A stretch of 64,000 bases of DNA, from contig BMSW01000018.1 of assembly GCA_014649355.1 (NCBI GenBank), forward strand, positions 62,001 through 126,000. Reading direction: 5' to 3'. Under the pieces are notes generated by a model. It was not told the origin of the DNA and searched no databases. It saw nothing but the letters and a program-made list of their open reading frames with translations. This document shows positions 24,351 through 32,032 of this stretch, in pieces. The position numbers and the translations under genes are program-made. Every line of letters starts with the position of its first letter. The stretch's first letter is position 1. Origin of the DNA: Streptomyces althioticus. GTDB taxonomy: Bacteria > Actinomycetota > Actinomycetes > Streptomycetales > Streptomycetaceae.

Positions 24351-24850
24351 GGCGGGCTCCTTCGCGAACGGGCAACGAAAGGCGCCGGGGCGACGGGTGG
24401 AACAACCCGGAATGAGGACGTCCTGGACTGCGCATGTTTGGCACGTCCACAAAGCGGGGAGCACCGCACCGTCGCGGTGGCGAGCTTCGTCGCTGATACA
24501 GCTACTGGGGCAGATCAGTCAGAACGAAACGAGTGCTCTTCCGATGAAGACGCGCGAAGCGAAAGGCGGGAGCCGAAAGGAGAACAGCTGCCTCAGCGGG
24601 CGGAAGAGCGGGTGATACTGCACGGTCGACTTCGGTCCATGCCAGCCCCACCTCCTCCGGCCGGTCCCTCGTGAGGGACGATCACGATCCCCTGAGGGGA
24701 TTCCCCCTATGAGCGGGGAGTGTCACACAGGCGTTCAGGCAGTGTCGGAACGCTTGACGCGTGCTGCCCGAACCACCGGCCAAGCGTATCAGCCGACTGC
24801 TGTGTCAAGGCTCTGCTTTGCCCGGTGGTGACGAGTTCTATGCTCGCCGC
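24351..24850. other. 500-bp intergenic region between divergent corA and SUFU genes
   Basis: Non-coding, with lower G+C between 24480 and 24620. Two compact dyads lie at 24664-24679 (GTCCCTC/GAGGGAC) and 24687-24701 (ATCCCCTGAGGGGAT). The corA mRNA may have a long 5' leader here. I looked for M-box, ykoK, ydaO and cobalamin riboswitch signatures and did not find a convincing one. TATGCT at 24839-24844, 6 nt before the SUFU ATG, fits a leaderless promoter. Confidence 0.5.
24664..24701. promoter_or_regulatory. Pair of short perfect dyads
   Basis: GTCCCTC-GT-GAGGGAC (24664-24679) followed 7 bp later by the 15-bp dyad ATCCCCTGAGGGGAT (24687-24701). They may be operators or a small transcript's hairpins; the regulator is unknown. 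Confidence 0.4.
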
Positions 24851-25435
24851 ATGGCTGATGTTCTTCCCCTGGTCGAGGCCCGGCTGCGCAGCGCGCTGGG
24901 CGAACCGGACGCGCGCGCCGCGGTCACCTTTCTGGGCACGGACCGCATCGAGGTGCTGCGGTTCCACGAGGGGGACATCGTGCGCTACGCGTCCCTCGGC
25001 ATGTCCGCGCAGCCCATGGCGGACCCCACGGCCGTGATCGCCGACCCCGTGGCGGGGCCCCGGGCCGAGCTGGTGCTGTCCGTGCGCGGCGGCGTCGCCG
25101 ACACCGACAAGGTGCTGCGTCCGCTCGCCGTGCTCGCCGCGTCCCCGCAGGTCGAGGGCCTCGTCGTGGCGCCCGGCGCCTCGCTGGACGTGGGGGAGCC
25201 GCTGTGGCCGGGCGCCCCGTTCACCTCGGTGCTGGTCGCCGAGCCGGGCGGCCTGGTGGAGGACCTCGAACTCGACGCGCCCCTGGAGCCCGTGCGCTTC
25301 CTGCCGCTGCTGCCGATGACGCCGAACGAGGCCGCCTGGAAGCGCGTGCACGGTGCCCAGGCGCTCCAGGAGCGGTGGCTGAACCACGGCACGGACCTCC
25401 GGGACCCGTCCCGGAAGTCCGTGCCGCTGGACTAG
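24851..25435 (+). CDS. Suppressor-of-fused (SUFU) domain protein
   Basis: 194 residues from the ATG at 24851. Bacterial SUFU-like domain: IEVLRFHEGDIVRYASLGMS, RAELVLSVRGG, a hydrophobic segment VLRPLAVLAASPQVEGLVVA, and FTSVLVAEPGGLV leading to RFLPLLPMTPNEAAWKRVHG, the conserved LLPMTxxExxW block. Cytoplasmic; the bacterial members are often immunity-like or of unknown function, and here there is no adjacent toxin gene. No Shine-Dalgarno is visible but TATGCT lies 6 nt before the ATG. Convergent with the MFS gene. Confidence 0.82.
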   Translation: MADVLPLVEARLRSALGEPDARAAVTFLGTDRIEVLRFHEGDIVRYASLGMSAQPMADPTAVIADPVAGPRAELVLSVRGGVADTDKVLRPLAVLAASPQVEGLVVAPGASLDVGEPLWPGAPFTSVLVAEPGGLVEDLELDAPLEPVRFLPLLPMTPNEAAWKRVHGAQALQERWLNHGTDLRDPSRKSVPLD

Positions 25436-25488
25436 CGCCTGTCCGGGCGCCGGAGTGAGGAAGCTCACCAACGGCTGCCCGGAAAGGC

Positions 25489-26712
25489 TCAGTTGGCGAA
25501 GACGCCCACGCCGTCCTCGGTGGCGTGCACAGGCTGGAGCTCCTCGGCCTCGGCGGTGAGCGACCGGCGCCGCACCAGCACCACCAGCGCTCCCAGCACC
25601 GCCGTCACCGCGGCGACCGTGAACGGCATGTGGACGTCGCTCCACTCCTCGATCTTCGGTGCGAAGAACGGCGCCGCGGCGGCGGCGAACCAGCGCACGA
25701 AGTTGTACCCGGCGCTCGCCACCGGACGCGGCGCGTCCGACACCCCGAGCGCCAGCTCCGTGTACACCGTGTTGTTCACGCCGATCAGCGCCCCGGACAG
25801 CACGGTGCACACGACGGCCGCGGTGTGGCCCCCGTAACCGAGCACCAGCACGTCCGCCGCGAGCAGCACCAGCGAGCCGCCCAGCACCTTCAGCGAACCG
25901 AACCGCTTCTGCAGCCGGGGGGCCACGATCACCGAGAACACGGCGAGCAGCACGCCCCAGGCGAAGAACACCGCGCCGGAGCGGTAGGGGGACATGTTCA
26001 GCACGAACGGCGTGAAGGCCAGCACGGTGAAGAACGTGTAGTTGTAGAAGAACGCCGAGACGGCCGTGGAGGCCAGCCCGCCGTGCCCGAGCGCCTTGAC
26101 CGGGTCCAGCAGGGAGGTCTTGCGGGCCGGCCGGGGCTGCTCCTTCAGGAAGGCGGCGATGCACACGAAGCCGACCGCCATCAGGGCGGCCGTGCCGAAG
26201 AAGGGGTAGCGCCAGCTCGCGTCGCCGAGCAGCGCGCCCAGCAGCGGGCCGCAGGCCATGCCCAGGCCCAGGGCGGACTCGTACAGCAGGATGGCGGCCG
26301 CGCTGCCGCCGGCCGCGGCGCCGACGATGACGGCGAGGGCGGTGGAGACGAACAGCGCGTTGCCCAGTCCCCAGCCGGCGCGGAAGCCGACCAGCTCGCC
26401 GACCGACCCCGAGGTGCCGGAGAGCCCGGCGAACACCACGACCAGTGCCAGGCCCAGCAGCAGCGTCTTGCGTCCGCCGATGCGGCTGGAGACGAAGCCG
26501 GTCACCAGCATCGCCAGCGCGGTGATCAGGAAGTACGAGGTGAAGAGCAGGGAGACCTGCCCCGCTGTCGCGTCGAGGCCCTCGGCGATGGACGGCAGGA
26601 TCGGGTCGACGAGGCCGATGCCCATGAAGGCGACGACGGACGCGCCGGCGGTCGCCCACACGGCTTTCGGCTGCTTGAGGATGCTGCCCGATCCCGTGTC
26701 GATGGGGTCCAT
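25489..26712 (-). CDS. Iron-regulated MFS exporter (probable siderophore efflux)
   Basis: 407 residues from the ATG at 26712 (TGGAGCACCC upstream; the frame is open to 26814 but that part spans the promoter). Twelve membrane segments, MFS motif A (TGFVSSRIGGRKTLLLG) between helices 2 and 3 and a motif C-like GLGMACGPLLGALLGD in helix 5, so a drug:H+ antiporter-like family exporter. An iron box lies between the -35 and -10 elements of its promoter, so expression should rise when iron is scarce. Export of a siderophore is the simplest role. No siderophore biosynthetic gene is in the window. Confidence 0.88.
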   Translation of the reverse strand: MDPIDTGSGSILKQPKAVWATAGASVVAFMGIGLVDPILPSIAEGLDATAGQVSLLFTSYFLITALAMLVTGFVSSRIGGRKTLLLGLALVVVFAGLSGTSGSVGELVGFRAGWGLGNALFVSTALAVIVGAAAGGSAAAILLYESALGLGMACGPLLGALLGDASWRYPFFGTAALMAVGFVCIAAFLKEQPRPARKTSLLDPVKALGHGGLASTAVSAFFYNYTFFTVLAFTPFVLNMSPYRSGAVFFAWGVLLAVFSVIVAPRLQKRFGSLKVLGGSLVLLAADVLVLGYGGHTAAVVCTVLSGALIGVNNTVYTELALGVSDAPRPVASAGYNFVRWFAAAAAPFFAPKIEEWSDVHMPFTVAAVTAVLGALVVLVRRRSLTAEAEELQPVHATEDGVGVFAN

Positions 26713-26798
26713 GGGTGCTCCAATCCCGGGACGTGGGGGGAGGACGGCTGCCGGAAGGAAGGTGTCGGCCGTCCGCGAGAAATGATTGGTGTATACAC

Positions 26799-26828
26799 AG
26801 GATAGGTTAGCCAACCTAATTAATGCAA
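26799..26828 (-). promoter_or_regulatory. Promoter with embedded DtxR/DmdR iron box
   Basis: Minus-strand TTGCAT (26823-26828) and TATCCT (26799-26804) with an 18-bp spacer. The 19-bp dyad ATAGGTTAGCCAACCTAAT at 26802-26820 lies between and over them and closely matches the actinobacterial iron box TTAGGTTAGGCTAACCTAA. Iron-loaded DmdR should block polymerase binding. A further dyad GTGTATACAC lies at 26789-26798. Confidence 0.85.
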
Positions 26829-26918
26829 GCTACATCTATCTTGGTCCATGGTCCCCGTTCCGCCCGGTCGGGTGATCGTCCTTGACGTGGCGCTGCGGAC
26901 CTAGGACCGTGGGGCTCT

Positions 26919-27560
26919 ATGAGGGGCGAACCCAGTTGCCCGAAGTGCGGTGGCCGGGTCAGGGCTCCCGGCCTCTTCTCGGATGCCTGGCAGTGCGACG
27001 TGCACGGCACCGTGCACCCGCTGCAGCCCGTGATACCGCCGAGCGTCGAGGCCCTCGAGGTCGTCGTGCACCGCACCAAGGTGCCGGTGTGGATGCCGTG
27101 GCCGCTGCCGGTGGGCTGGCTCTTCACCGGTGTCGCGTCCGCGGGGGACGACCGCAGCGGGGGCCGGGCGACGGCCGTCGCGTGCACCGGACCCGGACCG
27201 CTCGGCGGGATGGGCGAGCTCATCCTGGTCGCCGAGGAGCTCGGCGTCGGACTCGGCGCGCGGTACGCGGGCATCGACGGCCCGGACCCCGGGCCCTACA
27301 TGGACGTCGGGAAACCGCCTCAGGCCAAGGTGCTGGCCGCCGGCCGCCCCACCCCGCTCTGGCACGTCGCCCGCACGCCCGACGACCGTGCCGTCTTCGC
27401 GGGCGAGGCGCTCGGCCTGTGGCTGTGGGCGGTGGTGTGGCCCGAGCAGTCCGGTCTGTTGATGTACGACGAGCTGGTGCTCGCCGACCTGCGGGACGCC
27501 GGCGCCGAGGTCGAGCTGGTGCCGTGCGGGGCGCTGTCCCCGCGCCTGCTGGAGAAGTAG
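26919..27560 (+). CDS. Conserved actinobacterial protein with N-terminal zinc ribbon (DUF6758-like)
   Basis: 213 residues from the ATG at 26919. The N-terminus SCPKCGGRVRAPGLFSDAWQ with a following C and H resembles a treble-clef or zinc-ribbon pair (CPKC then CDVHG). The rest is a compact alpha/beta protein with VPVWMPWPLPVGWLFTGVAS and GELILVAEELGVGLGARYAG. I take it to be the Streptomyces DUF6758-type family, function unknown. Probably first of a run of same-strand genes (PHP, MarC), with 118 bp before the next start. Divergent from the iron-regulated exporter, so the iron box might also affect it. Confidence 0.75.
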   Translation: MRGEPSCPKCGGRVRAPGLFSDAWQCDVHGTVHPLQPVIPPSVEALEVVVHRTKVPVWMPWPLPVGWLFTGVASAGDDRSGGRATAVACTGPGPLGGMGELILVAEELGVGLGARYAGIDGPDPGPYMDVGKPPQAKVLAAGRPTPLWHVARTPDDRAVFAGEALGLWLWAVVWPEQSGLLMYDELVLADLRDAGAEVELVPCGALSPRLLEK

Positions 27561-27678
27561 CGGGACGCCGTCGGTGATGTAGGGGGCGCCCGCCGGGTTC
27601 GGGTGTGACAGGGGTGGCCGAAAATCCGGTTATCCTGGAGCGTCCCCGTCCACCCCGTCCCGCTTGGAGTACCGCGTC

Positions 27679-28539
27679 GTGCGCATCGACCTGCACACCC
27701 ACTCCACCGCGTCCGACGGTACGGACACCCCGGCCGAGCTGGTCCGCAAGGCCGCCGCGGCCGGACTCGACGTCGTGGCCCTCACCGACCACGACACCAC
27801 GCGCGGCCACGTCGAGGCGCTCGCGGCGCTGCCCCAGGGACTCACCCTGGTCACCGGCGCCGAGCTCTCCTGCCGCCTCGACGGCGTCAGCATGCATCTG
27901 CTGGCCTACCTCTTCGATCCCGAGGAGCCCGCCCTGCTCGCCGAACGCGAGCTGGTCAGGGACGACCGGGTGCCGCGCGCCAAGGGCATGATCGCCAAGC
28001 TGAACGAGCTGGGCGTGCCCGTCACCTGGGAACAGGTCGCGCGGATCGCCGGGAACGGCTCGGTGGGCCGCCCGCACGTCGCCAGCGCGCTGGTCGAGCT
28101 CGGCGTGGTGGACAGCGTGAGTGACGCCTTCACGCCCGAGTGGCTCGCCGACGGCGGCCGGGCGTACGTGCCCAAGCACGAGACCGACCCCTTCGAGGCG
28201 GTCCGGCTGGTGAAGAACGCGGGCGGCGTCGCCGTCTTCGCGCACCCCGCCGCGGTGAAGCGGGGCAGGACCGTGCCGGACTCCGCGATCGCGGAACTGG
28301 CCCGGGCCGGTCTGGACGGCATCGAGGTCGACCACATGGACCACGACCCCGGCACCCGGGGGCGGCTGCGCGGCCTGGCGGGCGAGCTGGAGCTGCTGGT
28401 CACCGGGTCGAGCGACTACCACGGCAGCCGGAAGACCTGCGTCCTCGGCGAGTTCTCCACCGACCCCGAGGTCTACGGCGAGATCACGCGGCGCGCGACC
28501 GGGGCGTTCCCGGTGCCGGGGACCGGCGGAGCGGTCTGA
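27679..28539 (+). CDS. PHP-domain phosphoesterase (TrpH/YciV-like)
   Basis: 286 residues from the GTG at 27679; a TTG at 27664 would add five residues. Polymerase-and-histidinol-phosphatase fold with its metal ligands in order: DLHTHSTASDG, ALTDHDTTRG, TGAELSC, RPHVA, FAHPA, IEVDHMDHD and GSSDYHG. The order and the inserted helical domain match the YciV/RNase AM and 3',5'-nucleotide bisphosphate phosphatase subfamily rather than histidinol phosphatase. Cytoplasmic hydrolase of nucleotide or short-RNA substrates. TATCCT at 27631-27636 may be its -10 box. Confidence 0.9.
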   Translation: MRIDLHTHSTASDGTDTPAELVRKAAAAGLDVVALTDHDTTRGHVEALAALPQGLTLVTGAELSCRLDGVSMHLLAYLFDPEEPALLAERELVRDDRVPRAKGMIAKLNELGVPVTWEQVARIAGNGSVGRPHVASALVELGVVDSVSDAFTPEWLADGGRAYVPKHETDPFEAVRLVKNAGGVAVFAHPAAVKRGRTVPDSAIAELARAGLDGIEVDHMDHDPGTRGRLRGLAGELELLVTGSSDYHGSRKTCVLGEFSTDPEVYGEITRRATGAFPVPGTGGAV

Positions 28540-28623
28540 CAGTCGCGGTGACCGCCAGGTAAGGCCCGCGTCCCGCTCCCACACCCCTGTTCTCTTTCAC
28601 TTTCGTTCTCGCGCTAGGCAGTC

Positions 28624-29229
28624 ATGTTCGACGTCGCCGTCTTCGGCTCTCTCTTCCTGACCCTTTTCGTCATCATGGATCCCCCCGGGATCACCCCGAT
28701 CTTCCTCGCGCTGACCGCCGGCCGTCCGGCCAAGGCGCAGCGGCGCATGGCCTTCCAGGCGGTGTGCGTGGCGGGCGGCGTGATCGTCGTCTTCGGTCTG
28801 CTCGGCCACCAGATCCTGGACTACCTGCACGTCTCCATCCCGGCGCTGATGATCGCCGGCGGTCTGCTGCTCCTGCTGATCGCGCTGGACCTGCTCACCG
28901 GCAAGACCGACGAGCCCCAGCAGACCAAGGACGTCAACGTCGCGCTGGTCCCGCTGGGCATGCCGCTGCTGGCCGGTCCCGGCGCGATCGTGTCGGTCAT
29001 CCTCGCCGTGGAGAAGGCCGACAGTGTGGCGGGGCAGGTCTCCGTGTGGTCGGCGATCCTCGCCATCCATGTCGTCCTGTGGCTGGTGATGCGCTACTCG
29101 CTGCTGATCATCCGGGTCATCAAGGACGGCGGCGTGGTCCTGGTGACGCGGCTCGCGGGCATGATGCTCTCCGCGATCGCCGTGCAGCAGATCATCAACG
29201 GCGTCACGCAGGTGATCCAGGGCGCGTGA
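28624..29229 (+). CDS. MarC-family integral membrane protein
   Basis: 201 residues from the ATG at 28624. Six membrane segments typical of MarC/UPF0056: MDPPGITPIFLALTAG (the conserved helix-1 end), VFGLLGHQILDYLHVSIPAL, MIAGGLLLLLIALDLLTG, ALVPLGMPLLAGPGAIVSVI, and RLAGMMLSAIAVQQIINGV at the end. MarC proteins are inner-membrane proteins of unknown transport function; the old link to multiple antibiotic resistance is not supported. It follows the PHP gene by 84 bp and is ended by a strong terminator. Confidence 0.92.
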   Translation: MFDVAVFGSLFLTLFVIMDPPGITPIFLALTAGRPAKAQRRMAFQAVCVAGGVIVVFGLLGHQILDYLHVSIPALMIAGGLLLLLIALDLLTGKTDEPQQTKDVNVALVPLGMPLLAGPGAIVSVILAVEKADSVAGQVSVWSAILAIHVVLWLVMRYSLLIIRVIKDGGVVLVTRLAGMMLSAIAVQQIINGVTQVIQGA

Positions 29230-29249
29230 CGTCCGGCCGCGAGCACACC

Positions 29250-29282
29250 GGAGCCCCCGTACCCGAGTGGTACGGGGGCTCC
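29250..29282. terminator. Bidirectional terminator after marC-like gene
   Basis: Perfect 13-bp arms (29250-29262 and 29270-29282) with a 7-nt loop, between the MarC gene and the convergent 50-residue gene. Confidence 0.85.
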
Positions 29283-29299
29283 TCAAGCAAGCGCACAGA

Positions 29300-29452
29300 T
29301 TACGAGGCCGGTGTGTCGGCCGGGCGGATCCACAGACGCTGCCCGACGGCGGCAGCCTGCTGAACGATGCGGTTGACGGAGGCGGCGTCCACAACGGTCG
29401 AGTCCACGGTCGTGCCGTCGACGTCGTCGAGTCGCATGATTTCGAAGCGCAA
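29300..29452 (-). CDS. Conserved 50-residue protein
   Basis: 50 residues read from a TTG at 29452, which has a well-placed GAAGGGAG; an ATG at 29437 would remove five residues (RFEIMRLDDVDG). The sequence continues TTVDSTVVDAASVNRIVQQA with RLWIRPADTP at the end. Its codon use matches coding DNA. I believe similar peptides are conserved in Streptomyces, but the function is unknown. An upstream GGAAT-N18-GTT element suggests SigR (disulfide-stress) control. Single gene between MarC and NYN genes. Confidence 0.75.
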   Translation of the reverse strand: MRFEIMRLDDVDGTTVDSTVVDAASVNRIVQQAAAVGQRLWIRPADTPAS

Positions 29453-29543
29453 GGGCTTCTCCCTTCGTCTGGTCATCCTCCTGAAGGAGAACTACTGGGT
29501 GAAGGCTCACGGACCGGACGGGCCCATGTGCCGCACATGGTTC

Positions 29544-29569
29544 AACGGGCTGTGTGGTGCAAACATTCC
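29544..29569 (-). promoter_or_regulatory. SigR-type promoter (GGAAT-N18-GTT) for the 50-residue gene
   Basis: On the minus strand GGAAT (29565-29569) is followed after exactly 18 nt by GTT (29544-29546), about 90 bp upstream of the TTG start. This is the consensus of the thiol-oxidative-stress sigma factor SigR. Confidence 0.5.
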
Positions 29570-29571
29570 CT

Positions 29572-29600
29572 ACGCTAAGGAAAATTTTCGAGCAACTAAA
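29572..29600 (-). promoter_or_regulatory. Possible second (vegetative) promoter
   Basis: Minus-strand TTTAGT (29595-29600) and TAGCGT (29572-29577) with a 17-bp spacer, in an AT-rich patch. It could give basal expression of the 50-residue gene. Confidence 0.35.
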
Positions 29601-29681
29601 TACTGGCGAGTAAGGTTTTTCGAACGGGACCGACCGGGACCGGTTGTGTTCGTAGCGTGACCGGCGGAACAATAAGAGGCG

Positions 29682-30575
29682 ATGAACGACGACCTCGCGG
29701 CCCTGCACGCGCGTATCGACCGTACGAACGAGCTGCTCCAGCGCATGCTCGCCGAGGTGGCCAAGACGCCCTCGACGCACGCGATCTTCGTGGACGCCGG
29801 CTACCTCTACGCGGCCGCGGGGCGGCTCGTCGCGGGGACGGAGGACCGCCGCGCCTTCGACCTGGACGCCGAGGGACTGATCGACGCGCTCATCGACCTC
29901 GCCCGCACCGTCTTCGCCGACAGCAGGCTGCTGCGCGTCTACTGGTACGACGGCGCCAGGCGCCGCATCCACACCGCCGAGCAGCAGTCCATCGCCGAGC
30001 TGCCCGACGTGAAGATACGCCTCGGCAACCTCAACGCCAACAACCAGCAGAAGGGCGTCGACTCCCTGATCCGCTCCGACCTGGAGTCACTGGCCCGGCA
30101 CCGCGCCATCAGCGACGCGGCCCTGCTCGGCGGCGACGAGGACCTCGTCTCGGCCGTCGAGGCCGCCCAGGGGTACGGCGCCCGCGTCCACCTGTGGGGC
30201 ATCGAGGCACCGGAGGGCCGCAACCAGGCCGATCCGCTGCTCTGGGAGGTCGACAGCCAGCGCACCCTCGACCTCGACTTCTTCAAGCCGTACGTCTCCC
30301 GCCGCACGGCGTCCGCGTACGAACCGGCGGGCGGCCGGCCCACCCGCGAGGACGTGCGCTTCGTCGGCGCCCAGATCGCCGCGAAGTGGCTGGTCTCGCG
30401 CGGACGCGAAACCCTGATGGAGCTCCTCCCCGGCCACCCCTACCTGCCCGGGTCCGTCGACCAGGACCTGCTGGTCGAGGCCGAGGGGCTCCTCCAGTAC
30501 TCCCTGCGCGGCCAGGCCGACCTGCGCCGCGCCCTCCGCGACGGCTTCTGGGACCACCTGCAGGCGCAGTACTAG
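29682..30575 (+). CDS. NYN-domain (PIN-like) putative ribonuclease
   Basis: 297 residues from the ATG at 29682, AAGAGGCG upstream. NYN/LabA-like domain: AIFVDAGYLYAAAGRL (first acidic residue and the N-Y motif), RLLRVYWYDGARRRIHTAEQ, KGVDSLIRSDLESLARHRAI, and AALLGGDEDLVSAVEAAQGY with the catalytic GGDxD. A helical C-terminal domain follows (residues ~200-297). Such proteins are metal-dependent RNases or DUF88 family members. TAGCGT at 29653-29658 may be its -10. Its stop codon overlaps, tail to tail, that of the lipoprotein gene on the other strand. Confidence 0.9.
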   Translation: MNDDLAALHARIDRTNELLQRMLAEVAKTPSTHAIFVDAGYLYAAAGRLVAGTEDRRAFDLDAEGLIDALIDLARTVFADSRLLRVYWYDGARRRIHTAEQQSIAELPDVKIRLGNLNANNQQKGVDSLIRSDLESLARHRAISDAALLGGDEDLVSAVEAAQGYGARVHLWGIEAPEGRNQADPLLWEVDSQRTLDLDFFKPYVSRRTASAYEPAGGRPTREDVRFVGAQIAAKWLVSRGRETLMELLPGHPYLPGSVDQDLLVEAEGLLQYSLRGQADLRRALRDGFWDHLQAQY

Positions 30576-31081
30576 GACCCTTCGCCGGGGCCCCGCTGCC
30601 AGATGGAAGGGTCCTCCTCCTCGGCTTCTCCCCGGCCGACGGAGCCTGCCCAGGTCACGCCGGGCGGCGCGGTCACGTGCACGGTTCCGGCCAGACGGGC
30701 GGCCGGGACGGCGAAGTCGACGCCCCTCTCGGGGAGGTCCCCTCTGTCGCACTGGACCGGGAAGTTCGCGTGGAGTACGGGAACGCGCACCTTGAGGGTC
30801 CCGGAGCCCTGGCACCGGAAGGAGAAGCGTATGGAGTCCTCCCGGGCGCCGGCCGCGTCGTAGCTGAAGACCGCGCTGTCACGGGCCGGACCGTACGTGC
30901 CGGCTCGGCCGTCGACTCGCGGAGGAGCCACCGTGTCGCTCGGCAGTGGGTCGGGGCTGACACCGGCGGTCGAGGACGCCGGAGGTGAGGAGGCCGGAGG
31001 CTCGGGAGCGGCCGCCTCCGACGTGCAGCCGACGGCCGCCGTGAGCAGGAGGAGTACGGCCGCGCCGCGGGCGTGACTCAT
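30572..31081 (-). CDS. Lipoprotein of unknown function
   Basis: 169 residues from the ATG at 31081, overlapping the stop of the upstream hydrolase gene by 4 bp. Signal peptide with lipobox ending at C19 (TAAVGCTSEA), then a ~40-residue Pro/Ser linker. A small beta-rich domain follows (SIRFSFRCQGSGTLKVRVPV, LHANFPVQCDRGDLPERGVD) with two cysteines that may form a disulfide. Anchored outside the membrane. Coupled to the alpha/beta hydrolase. The stop codon shares three bases with the convergent NYN gene's stop, so the two transcripts must overlap. Confidence 0.8.
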   Translation of the reverse strand: MSHARGAAVLLLLTAAVGCTSEAAAPEPPASSPPASSTAGVSPDPLPSDTVAPPRVDGRAGTYGPARDSAVFSYDAAGAREDSIRFSFRCQGSGTLKVRVPVLHANFPVQCDRGDLPERGVDFAVPAARLAGTVHVTAPPGVTWAGSVGRGEAEEEDPSIWQRGPGEGS

Positions 31082-31950
31082 CGGACCGCCAAGGTGTCGA
31101 AGAAGTCGGCGAGGGACTGCGCCGTCGGGGTGGGGCGGTCGATCATAGGGGTGTGGCCGGCGCCCTCGACCACCGTGCGGCGGGCCCCCAGGCGGCGGGC
31201 CATGGCGTCGAGGCCGGGGACCGGCCAGGTGTCGTCGTGCGAGCCGGAGACCACGTGGAACGGCAGCGGGACGGCGGCCAGTTCCGCGACCCGGTCCGGC
31301 TCCGCACACAACTGTGCTCCCGTAGCCAGCAGTTGGGCCGGCTTGGTGGACAGCCAGCGGTTCCGGAGCTGATCGGGGCCGCCGATGCCCCGTGCGGGTC
31401 CGCCCACTTCCTCCGGCGGACCCATCGCCAGGATCGCCTCCCAGCACTCCTCCATCGACATCACCGCGAGGGCGTCCCGCAACAACGTCACCCGCTGCTC
31501 CTGCGAGGCGGAGATACGCGCGGCGCCCGAGGAGACGAGCGTCAGCGAGCGGAAAGGGCTGTGGTCCAGAAGTGCGGCCGCGCGGGCGATCTGGCCGCCC
31601 ATCGAATGCCCCACGAGATGCACGGGGGCGTCGACGCAGCGCGCCTGCGCCAGCACGTCCTTCGCCAACTCGTCCTGCGCGTAGGCGGCTTCGTCGTCGG
31701 CCGGGCCGTCCGATCCGTGCTGGCCGCGTCCGTCCACGGCGACGGCACGATAACCGCGCGCGGCGAGCGGTCCGAGGACCGGTGTGAAGTCCTCCTTGCT
31801 GCCGGTGTACCCGGGCAGCAGCAGCACGGTCCCCCGCACTGTCGCACCGGCGGGAGGCGGCACGTCCAGGACGGCGAACTCGCCCCGCGTGGTGAGGAGC
31901 CGGCGAGGGCTCAGCTCGGGGAGGTGAACGGGGGAGAGGGCGGTGATCAC
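31078..31950 (-). CDS. Alpha/beta-hydrolase family protein
   Basis: 290 residues from a GTG at 31950. A longer reading to 31998 would run into the terminator of the helicase gene, and TACCCT lies 7 nt before 31950, which fits a leaderless start. Alpha/beta-hydrolase core: LLLPGYTGSKEDFTPVL (oxyanion loop), AVDGRGQHGS, VHLVGHSMGGQIARA (nucleophile Ser in GHSMG), VVSGSHDDTWPVP (acid) and VVEGAGHTPMID (His). Substrate unknown; likely a cytoplasmic esterase. Overlaps the lipoprotein gene. Confidence 0.88.
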   Translation of the reverse strand: MITALSPVHLPELSPRRLLTTRGEFAVLDVPPPAGATVRGTVLLLPGYTGSKEDFTPVLGPLAARGYRAVAVDGRGQHGSDGPADDEAAYAQDELAKDVLAQARCVDAPVHLVGHSMGGQIARAAALLDHSPFRSLTLVSSGAARISASQEQRVTLLRDALAVMSMEECWEAILAMGPPEEVGGPARGIGGPDQLRNRWLSTKPAQLLATGAQLCAEPDRVAELAAVPLPFHVVSGSHDDTWPVPGLDAMARRLGARRTVVEGAGHTPMIDRPTPTAQSLADFFDTLAVR

Positions 31951-31980
31951 CCGGGTGAGGGTAGCGGCTGCGCACACGCC

Positions 31981-32017
31981 GACGGCCCGGCCCCCCACGA
32001 GCGGGGACCGGGCCGTC
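31981..32017 (-). terminator. Terminator of the DEAD-box helicase gene
   Basis: 10-bp perfect outer arms (GACGGCCCGG at 31981-31990, CCGGGCCGTC at 32008-32017) with further inner C/G pairing, 16 bp after the helicase stop. Confidence 0.75.
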
Positions 32018-32032
32018 GGCGTCGGTGCTGTG

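Noticed and set aside
24351..24850. Known Mg2+ or c-di-AMP riboswitch upstream of corA
   Set aside because: Consensus elements of M-box, ykoK and ydaO were not found by eye; a covariance search would be needed.
26713..26814. Longer MFS protein starting at 26814
   Set aside because: The added residues are encoded by the iron box and promoter; the ATG at 26712 has the ribosome site.
31951..31998. Longer N-terminus for the alpha/beta hydrolase (start at 31998)
   Set aside because: It would begin inside the terminator hairpin of the helicase gene, while 31950 has a fitting -10 box.
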